64,000 nt of DNA from Bradyrhizobium sp. OK095. Lineage in GTDB: Bacteria > Pseudomonadota > Alphaproteobacteria > Rhizobiales > Xanthobacteraceae. Both the position numbers and the translations under genes were made by a program. The notes below the pieces were generated by a model. It did not search any database. It worked only from the letters and a program-made list of their open reading frames with translations, and had not been told where the DNA came from. The stretch is from positions 1-64,000 of the forward strand of contig NZ_FOBX01000010.1 in the NCBI RefSeq assembly GCF_900109945.1. Reading direction: 5' to 3'. The first letter of the stretch is position 1. Every line of letters starts with the position of its first letter. Below, piece after piece: positions 58,475 to 64,000 of the stretch.

Positions 58475-59857
58475 ATGTTGAGACCTTTCGCTCTTTGCTT
58501 TCTGATCTTCGTCGTCACTGCTCCAGCCCTCGCCGGCCTTGCGCCAGGGGGCCCTGCCCGCGCTCATCTTGAAGAGGCTGTCAAGGATCGCCCCAACGAG
58601 CCGACGCGGTTCGGCGGAACCGTGCACTGGAGCAACGACACCATCAGGCGCGCCGACGGCTCGCCCGAGGTGATCGCGCGCGCGGATGTCACCATACCCG
58701 AGCGGCGGCTGAAGATCAGCCTGCTCTTCCAGAACGATACGGGAACCGGTCCGCTCGGACAGACCATCCAGATCTCGTTCGACGTCCCCGCAGATTTCGC
58801 CGGCGGCAAGGGCATTCGCGAGCTTCAAGAACTGCGTATGCGCGAGGCCGAGACCTCGATCGGGATTCCATATGGCCGCGCCGTACAGAAAATCCGCGAC
58901 GGCGTTTTCCTGATCGGCGTCGCACGCGACGTGCTCACCGCAGAGGCGTCATTCAATCGCAGAGACTGGGACTGGATCACGCTTTCGCTCGTCTACGGCG
59001 ACGACCAGCGCGCGCAGCTTGTGGTCGGAAAAGGCCATGACGGCCAGCAAGCCATCACGGCTATGAACGAGCAAAACGAGAAGCTGAAGCTGACGCCGTC
59101 TGCTGAAACTGCTCCGAAGCCGGCGGTGGAGCGCAAGCCGGAGCCACCCAAGCCGGTGTCTAAGGCGGAGCACACGTTCGACGTGAACGTGCTCCGCGCA
59201 CTGCTCGAGAAGCGTGATCCGACCGGGTCCGCAGCAACCCGCCGTCTATTTCAGGAAAGCCTCGATCGCATCACGGAGAAGCTCGCGCAATGCTGGCGAC
59301 CCGACAAGACCTTCAAAGGGACGCTGCGCTATCGCGTCGCCCTGGAGAAGGACGGCAAGATCGCCAAGATGATCCCCTTTGCCGACAACAGGAACGACAA
59401 CGGCATCGATCGGATCGCGACCGCAGCTCTGCAATCCTGCCAACCCTATGCTATCCCCGCATCGTATCGCAGCTCGAACTTCTTTGAGGTCGTGCTGACC
59501 CAAGGCGTGGAAATTGTCTCCCTCGCGGACATTCCGCCGGAACAGGGCAAGCCATTACCCGCCGCGGTGAGACTCGCCAACGATCCCTCAAACCTCGCGA
59601 GCTCGGAAAGAGAAAAGCTCGCGGCACAAGTTAGAAAATGCGTGCCAACACTGGAGCCGGGCAGCATGGCCGAGATCGACCTCCGTCTGAATGTCGACGG
59701 CTCCGTCGCACCGACCTCGAAGGTGGTTTCAAGTACGACGCCAGGCCTGGGCCAAAGATTGTTGCAGGCAACGTTCCAATGCCAACCCTATCTGCTTCCA
59801 GCGGAGAAATACGATGCATGGAAAGCGATCGTGCTCGACTTTGGCCACGGATCGTGA
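58475..59857 (+). CDS. Exported protein of unknown function with TonB/TolA-like C-terminal segments
   Basis: The 460-residue protein has a Sec signal (LCFLIFVVTAPALAGLA). A middle region is followed by a Pro/Lys linker near 205-225. Two related segments follow (CWRPDKTFKGTLRYRVALEKDGKI and CVPTLEPGSMAEIDLRLNVDGSV), each resembling the TolA/TonB C-terminal fold. It may be a periplasmic envelope protein. GTG 58463 is an alternative start 4 codons earlier. The gene stands divergent from glyA. Confidence 0.55.
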   Translation: MLRPFALCFLIFVVTAPALAGLAPGGPARAHLEEAVKDRPNEPTRFGGTVHWSNDTIRRADGSPEVIARADVTIPERRLKISLLFQNDTGTGPLGQTIQISFDVPADFAGGKGIRELQELRMREAETSIGIPYGRAVQKIRDGVFLIGVARDVLTAEASFNRRDWDWITLSLVYGDDQRAQLVVGKGHDGQQAITAMNEQNEKLKLTPSAETAPKPAVERKPEPPKPVSKAEHTFDVNVLRALLEKRDPTGSAATRRLFQESLDRITEKLAQCWRPDKTFKGTLRYRVALEKDGKIAKMIPFADNRNDNGIDRIATAALQSCQPYAIPASYRSSNFFEVVLTQGVEIVSLADIPPEQGKPLPAAVRLANDPSNLASSEREKLAAQVRKCVPTLEPGSMAEIDLRLNVDGSVAPTSKVVSSTTPGLGQRLLQATFQCQPYLLPAEKYDAWKAIVLDFGHGS

Positions 59858-59892
59858 CGAAATTCGCGGCTGACGAATTTTGGTCGCTGAGG

Positions 59893-60891
59893 ATGTTCGG
59901 CTTTTGCAGCAGCGTCCCTTACGAGCGCGCCTGGAATGACCGGAGAGCTGCAGCGCTTCCACGCCTGGCTATCGCCCTCATGATTGCAATGGCGTCCACC
60001 GCCGCGCGATCGCAGGAGGCCGTCACGCTCGACGCCCAGCCCTTCTCTCTATCCCCTTCACCGGTCTTGAAGATGGACATCCTGGGCATCAGCCCGGGAA
60101 CGCCGTACGAAAAAGCCAAGAAGATACTCATCGACGAGTTCGGCGCGACCAACGTCCTGGAGAGGACCACATCGTTCCATGAAAGCCGTCGAGAGGGCAA
60201 CGTGGAGATATCGGTGAAATCCACCGAGGTGGTCCATTCGCTCGTCGTAAACACGAAGGCCGTCTTCGACGGGGTGGAATTCGGCAACCGGTACACGCTG
60301 CTTACAGTGCCCACCTTGCGCGAAAACCCTGTGTATCTCGTCCATCGCCAAACCTATTATTCATCGCCATCCAAGGCGCCGGACTTTGCAACAACGCTTG
60401 TGTCCATCCAGACAAGATATGGCAAAGCACCTCAGACCACCCAACGTCCGATCGTCGAGCGGGGACGGCAGGGAACGCGCCACTTCTATGGATGGGAATT
60501 TCTGAAAGACTCGGCACTCGTGCCGGCCAATGGCGGCGTCCGAATGCCCTCGTTGATCGCCGTCAAACCATTCTTCGACACCAACAAGACCTTTGAAGAT
60601 CGGGTGGAATGCAAGACGGGAGCGGCATCCGGACACGATTCCGAGGCCTTCGTGGAACTGGACCAGTACGAGGGTAAGCTCGCCGCCATAACGGTGGCGC
60701 TGTCCAGCGCGGAACTATGCAACCTTGGATTTGAAGTCCTGAGACGTCAGATGGAGGAAGCACTAATAAGGGCAAGCGGCGGGGTGATCAGGCCCGGAAC
60801 GCAGAACAGGACGCCTCCGCGACAGGAGACGATCGAAATTCTCGTGGTGGACCCTGCCGAACGACGCGGGCTCCCGCGCCAGCGTCCCTGA
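59893..60891 (+). CDS. Exported hypothetical protein
   Basis: The 332-residue protein is encoded 35 bases after the preceding exported protein and is probably in its operon. A hydrophobic segment near 25-40 (LAIALMIAMASTAARS) is a likely signal. Starts at 59893 and 59980 are both possible. The mature part opens with MDILGISPGTPYEKAKKIL, a recurrent motif in Rhizobiales periplasmic proteins. No enzymatic motif is recognised. Confidence 0.5.
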   Translation: MFGFCSSVPYERAWNDRRAAALPRLAIALMIAMASTAARSQEAVTLDAQPFSLSPSPVLKMDILGISPGTPYEKAKKILIDEFGATNVLERTTSFHESRREGNVEISVKSTEVVHSLVVNTKAVFDGVEFGNRYTLLTVPTLRENPVYLVHRQTYYSSPSKAPDFATTLVSIQTRYGKAPQTTQRPIVERGRQGTRHFYGWEFLKDSALVPANGGVRMPSLIAVKPFFDTNKTFEDRVECKTGAASGHDSEAFVELDQYEGKLAAITVALSSAELCNLGFEVLRRQMEEALIRASGGVIRPGTQNRTPPRQETIEILVVDPAERRGLPRQRP

Positions 60892-60942
60892 TCGCCGGCA
60901 GACCGGCCGTCGCTGCCCCCAACCGAGAGCAAGCTGCGCCTG

Positions 60943-61164
60943 CTACAGCCCAGTAAACCCCGCCTTCACGGGGTCCACGCTGCCGTCGAGCTGGCGCAGA
61001 TAGGTCAGGCCGCAGACCGTCAACCTGTGGGTGTCTTTTTCGCCGGCTTCCATCAACGTGTTCAGATAGTTCGTGACCTTGGCCCGCGCCTCTGCGCTCG
61101 CCGCGGACGTGCGGTTTGCGAGCAAATCATAGGTCTGCATGATGCGGTCGATGGCGGCTTCCAT
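60943..61164 (-). CDS. Conserved small hypothetical protein
   Basis: The 73-residue helical protein begins MEAAIDRIMQTYDLLANR. The longer upstream frame contains only the neighbouring gene's DNA and is not preferred. It is one of two small proteins co-oriented with the marR gene and appears to be conserved in Bradyrhizobium (memory, unverified). The function is unknown. Confidence 0.6.
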   Translation of the reverse strand: MEAAIDRIMQTYDLLANRTSAASAEARAKVTNYLNTLMEAGEKDTHRLTVCGLTYLRQLDGSVDPVKAGFTGL

Positions 61165-61201
61165 GGCACCCTCTGGCTGTCTTGAATTTTGGGAGTTGTG
61201 A

Positions 61202-61438
61202 TCAGGCAACCGCGCGGGCATCGGACTGCGCCTCGAAGCGGGTGATCGCCTTGTTGGCGAGCCTGAGCTTGTTGCACTCGCCGTGCTGGAGCAGTTTGAC
61301 GATGATCTCGAGCAGGCGTTCGTTGGTGACGAGCGTGTCGGGGATTGCGCCGGAGCGGCGCAGGTAATTCGCGGCGATCGCATAGGCATCGCTCACGAGT
61401 TCGACACTCATTGCCTGCAATCCGCGCTCGACCAGCAT
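61202..61438 (-). CDS. Conserved small hypothetical protein
   Basis: The 78-residue helical protein (LVSDAYAIAANYLRRSGAIPDT, LLEIIVKLLQHGECNKLRLANKAI) lies 37 bases upstream of the other small gene and probably shares its transcript. It has no recognisable domain. Confidence 0.6.
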   Translation of the reverse strand: MLVERGLQAMSVELVSDAYAIAANYLRRSGAIPDTLVTNERLLEIIVKLLQHGECNKLRLANKAITRFEAQSDARAVA

Positions 61439-61640
61439 CGCGTCCTCCGATCCGGAGTGACAACTGCGCTGCGGGGAACTGGTTCCGTCCCGTTAGGTCA
61501 TTATTTCGCAGGTGCGAAAACGACAAAACGCACCGGTCCGGGGGCAACTCCGGGCCGGCGCGCTTGGGGGAAGTGAGGCACGTTAGAGAGGCTTGCCGGT
61601 CTTGTTGCGGGCCGGCTTGGCCTTGGTCCCGTCGAAAAAA

Positions 61641-62159
61641 TCAGAGCCGGTACAGGATCTGGTCGGTCCAGAACCGCTCGAGGCGGTGCAGCGACTTGTT
61701 GAGGGTCGAGAACTCCTCGCCGGAGATGCCGCCGACCTGCTCAACCGTCTTGACGTGCTTCTGGTAGAGACTGTCGACGATGCGGCGGATTTCCTGGCCC
61801 TGCGGCGTCAGGCGGATGCGCACCGAGCGGCGATCAACGCGGGAGCGCTGATGATCGAGGAAGCCGAGCTCGACGAGCTTCTTCAGATTGTAGGAGACGT
61901 TGGAGCCGAGATAGTAACCGCGCGTGCGCAGTTCGCCCGCGGTCAGCTCCTTGTCGCCGATGTTGTAGAGCAGGAGTGCCTGCACGGAATTGATGTCGGC
62001 GCGGCCACGACGATCGAACTCGTCCTTGATCACGTCGAGGAGCCGGCGATGCAGCCGCTCCACCAGAGTCAAAGCTTCCAGATAGAGCGACTGCACCGAA
62101 CCCTGCTGGCCGGAGACGCGCTCTGCGGTATCTGCCGCAGTTGCGACGGCTTTCATCAT
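61641..62159 (-). CDS. MarR-family regulator, LdtR-like
   Basis: The 172-residue protein has a MarR winged helix: INSVQALLLYNIGDKELTAGELR, then YYLGSNVSYNLKKLVELGFLDHQRSRVDRRSVRIRLT. It ends with a helical dimerisation part. The opening and the YYLGSNVSYNLKKL recognition helix match the LdtR group, which controls L,D-transpeptidase and stress genes in Rhizobiales. A 17-bp palindrome lies just upstream. Confidence 0.82.
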   Translation of the reverse strand: MMKAVATAADTAERVSGQQGSVQSLYLEALTLVERLHRRLLDVIKDEFDRRGRADINSVQALLLYNIGDKELTAGELRTRGYYLGSNVSYNLKKLVELGFLDHQRSRVDRRSVRIRLTPQGQEIRRIVDSLYQKHVKTVEQVGGISGEEFSTLNKSLHRLERFWTDQILYRL

Positions 62160-62173
62160 GACACTTCCCCTGT

Positions 62174-62190
62174 TGTCGTTTTTATCGACA
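62174..62190. promoter_or_regulatory. Candidate MarR/LdtR operator
   Basis: TGTCGTTTTTATCGACA is an inverted repeat with 5-bp arms and a 7-bp AT-rich centre. It lies 15 bases upstream of the marR start, a usual position for autorepression. Confidence 0.45.
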
Positions 62191-62508
62191 CTTATTCGAC
62201 GAAACTTGTGCTCCGTCTGATAGGTGCAACTTAAGGGGAGGCGTTTGAAGATCGGCTTAAATAAGAGAATAAAGAGATCATGAATTTAAGACAGTGAATT
62301 GCGGATTAAGCCTGTCCCACAAGGGCTTTTCGCAACCCTCTATTGACCCTGGCAAGGTCCTGTTCACCCTCCGTCCGCACCTGATGTCGCATTCCAGAAC
62401 AGCCCCGCCCCGTTTCGAAACGCGCGCGTAACAGCTGTGGCGGACCACGCTGGTTAGCGAAAAGTTACGTCGAATTTTACGCAACCAACGGTCAACCAAT
62501 CGCAGCAT

Positions 62509-62642
62509 TCTCGTGTCCCGGACGAGCGCAGCGAAGATCCGGGACCCGGGAGCCAAAAGCGAGATCGCGGAGAAATGGGCCCCGGCTCTGCGACGCATCA
62601 CGCCGCAAGTGCGGCGCGCTGCATCGCGTCCGGGGCACGAGA
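62509..62642. repeat. Dispersed intergenic element with inverted ends
   Basis: The ends TCTCGTGTCCCGGACG (62509-62524) and CGTCCGGGGCACGAGA (62627-62642) are reverse complements with one mismatch. An internal stem (GATCCGGGAC type) follows the left end. This has the form of Bradyrhizobium palindromic repeats. Confidence 0.6.
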
Positions 62643-62663
62643 TGCGCGCTAAAAATCTAACCG

Positions 62664-63179
62664 CTATGGCGGCCGTTCGCGTGCGGCCATCCAGGCGAGC
62701 GCGAGGTAAGCGGCGAGCATGAACACCTCGACGCCGACCACGACCAGGCTGCCGCCGTAGATTCCCGGGAACATCAATTCGATCACCGCCATCGACACCA
62801 CGGTGGTGAGCCAAACCACCGCGCCCCAGGGCGTGGCAAGCCAGAGGCCGACCGCGGCGACGAGCTCGATCACGGCGAAGTAGATGGTCGAGGCCTGCCA
62901 GGCCATCGACTGGTTCTCGAACGCCTCGTCCTCGCCGCCGACGAAGCCCGTCACCTGCGCCCAGTGATAGAGGCCCTTGAGGATCGACAGCAGCGCCATC
63001 ACGCGCAGGAACAGCACCAGCCGGCGCGTCCAGACATTGTCATCGGATTCCGGCCGCTCCGACGAGATCGCCGCCACCGACATCGCATTGTCTCTGGCGT
63101 TGTCTCTGGCATTGTCGCGGGCGGCATCCCTGGCATTGGCGCTGTCGCGGGCCGCATCACGGGAGGAGATCTCGGACAT
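62664..63179 (-). CDS. Four-helix membrane protein (DUF6163-like)
   Basis: The 171-residue protein has a hydrophilic N-terminus containing RDNA tetrapeptide repeats (residues about 16-32), then four membrane segments. The conserved core includes FLRVMALLSILKGLYHWAQVTGF and FENQSMAWQASTIYFAVIELVAAVGLWL. It lies divergent to hemB, as in other Rhizobiales. The function is unknown. Confidence 0.68.
   Translation of the reverse strand: MSEISSRDAARDSANARDAARDNARDNARDNAMSVAAISSERPESDDNVWTRRLVLFLRVMALLSILKGLYHWAQVTGFVGGEDEAFENQSMAWQASTIYFAVIELVAAVGLWLATPWGAVVWLTTVVSMAVIELMFPGIYGGSLVVVGVEVFMLAAYLALAWMAARERPP
63085..63155. repeat. 12-bp tandem repeats in the small membrane protein gene
   Basis: Units of the form GCATTGTCTCTG/GCGTTGTCTCTG/GCATTGTCGCGG repeat in frame and encode RDNA/RDSANA units at the variable N-terminus. 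Confidence 0.55.
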
Positions 63180-63302
63180 GGCCCCCTTGTGGCTGCTTCG
63201 CCCCGCAAAATCAATCGGCTGCCATCCCTTGCGGAAGGTCAAGCCGCGGTGACGGGAACCATGCGAGCTGGTATAAGAATAATTCCAGCCGGAGGAAGAG
63301 TG

Positions 63303-64000
63303 ATGGCGATCAAATACGGACGTCCGATCGAATTGCGCGAGGTTTCGCGCCGGGATGGCACGGCCGCCTCCCCTGCCCTCGATCTGACCATCCGCCCGCG
63401 CCGCAACCGCAAGGCCGAATGGGCCCGGCGCATGGTGCGCGAGAACGTGCTCACCACCGACGATTTGATCTGGCCGCTGTTCCTGATCGACGGCAACAAC
63501 AAGCGCGAGCAGATCGCCTCGATGCCCGGCGTCGAGCGCCTCAGCGTCGACCAGGCCGTCCGCGACGCCGAGCGCGCAATGAAGCTCACCATCCCCTGCC
63601 TTGCGCTGTTTCCCTATACCGACCCGTCCCTGCGCGACGAGGAAGGCTCCGAAGCGACCAATCCGAACAATCTGGTCTGCCAGGCGGTGCGCGCGATCAA
63701 GAAGGAGTTTCCCGAGATCGGCATCCTCTGCGATGTCGCGCTCGATCCCTTCACCAGCCACGGCCACGACGGCCTGATCACCGACGGCAAGATTTTGAAC
63801 GACGAGACGGTCGCGGTGCTGGTTCGCCAGGCGCTGGTGCAGGCCGAAGCCGGCTGCGACATTATCGCGCCCTCAGACATGATGGATGGCCGGGTCGCTG
63901 CGATCCGCGAGGGGCTGGACCATGCGGGCCTGCTCGACGTGCAGATCATGGCCTATGCCGCGAAATACGCCTCCGCCTTCTACGGCCCGTTCCGCGACGC
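63303..64000 (+). CDS. hemB: Delta-aminolevulinic acid dehydratase (5' part)
   Basis: The gene begins at ATG 63303, with GGAGGA 7 bases before it, and runs off the window after 232 codons. The readable part includes RPRRNRKAEWARRMVREN, LIWPLFLIDG, IASMPGVERLS, DVALDPFTSHGHDG (metal site region) and APSDMMDGRV. It condenses two aminolevulinates to porphobilinogen in haem synthesis. Confidence 0.96.
   Translation, partial: MAIKYGRPIELREVSRRDGTAASPALDLTIRPRRNRKAEWARRMVRENVLTTDDLIWPLFLIDGNNKREQIASMPGVERLSVDQAVRDAERAMKLTIPCLALFPYTDPSLRDEEGSEATNPNNLVCQAVRAIKKEFPEIGILCDVALDPFTSHGHDGLITDGKILNDETVAVLVRQALVQAEAGCDIIAPSDMMDGRVAAIREGLDHAGLLDVQIMAYAAKYASAFYGPFRD

Larger units (their letters stand above)
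62160..62663. other. Intergenic region with a dispersed repeat
   Basis: About 500 bases hold no gene. The left end carries the palindrome TGTCG-N7-CGACA (62174-62190), a candidate autoregulatory MarR site. At 62509-62642 lies a repeat-like element. Confidence 0.6.

Noticed and set aside
62513..62722. Short plus-strand frame in the region before the membrane protein gene
   Set aside because: It lies in a dispersed repeat and has no coding features.
1..64000. CRISPR arrays, rRNA genes or insertion sequences
   Set aside because: No regularly spaced repeats, rRNA segments, or transposase genes were seen. The only mobile element is the prophage.

Overview
The window is a GC-rich alphaproteobacterial chromosome segment, most likely Bradyrhizobium or a close relative. 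I infer this from the gene order (plsX-fabH-ihfA-merR-tRNA-Pro; hppA-thiL-nusB-ribH-ribE-ribD-nrdR-glyA; a LdtR-like marR; hemB), a Tat-exported TctC-type binding protein, and palindromic intergenic repeats. A complete, apparently intact prophage of about 39.2 kb (4264-43439) splits the chromosome. It sits in the 3' half of a tRNA-Pro(GGG) gene and is bounded by 45-bp direct repeats.

Left chromosomal arm (1-4263): a GntR/FCD regulator diverges from a translationally coupled operon encoding an MFS permease, a class A FAD monooxygenase and a small HD-domain protein. This looks like a catabolic cluster for a small aromatic or heterocyclic acid.

Prophage: the gene content is that of a temperate podovirus. 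It has an N4-gp56-type capsid, a long portal protein, head-tail adaptor and beta-propeller nozzle-like proteins, and large internal-type proteins; no tape-measure or sheath gene is seen. From left to right it carries a lysis cassette on the minus strand (small membrane protein, membrane protein, nested spanins, SAR-type endolysin, holin-like protein), a plus-strand methyltransferase-like cargo gene, and tail, internal and capsid genes (8.0-25.4 kb). A beta-helix protein and packaging genes follow (25.4-30.5 kb), then a strong minus-strand terminator, a leftward replication operon (30.9-34.2 kb) with a DnaD/O-like protein and a protein made of two DnaA domain-IV-like modules, and a CI/Cro switch with related operators at both early promoters. 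The rightward recombination operon (35.2-40.7 kb) encodes a small C5-methylase-like protein, ERF, YqaJ, NinB, HNH and a probable excisionase, and the integrase closes it.

Between integrase and attR lies a two-gene cargo: a DprA/Smf-fold protein and a convergent phosphoribosyltransferase. These are the two components of the ShosTA toxin-antitoxin/anti-phage family, and this is the most interesting module in the window.

Right chromosomal arm (43.4-64 kb): housekeeping genes for tRNA-Pro, nucleoid structure and regulation (merR-like, ihfA), lipid synthesis (fabH, plsX), YceD, a ubiquinol-cytochrome c chaperone, bamE, a TctC-like binding protein, H+-pyrophosphatase, thiL, nusB, riboflavin synthesis, nrdR and glyA. 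Two exported proteins of unknown function, two small conserved proteins, a MarR regulator, a small membrane protein and the 5' part of hemB follow.
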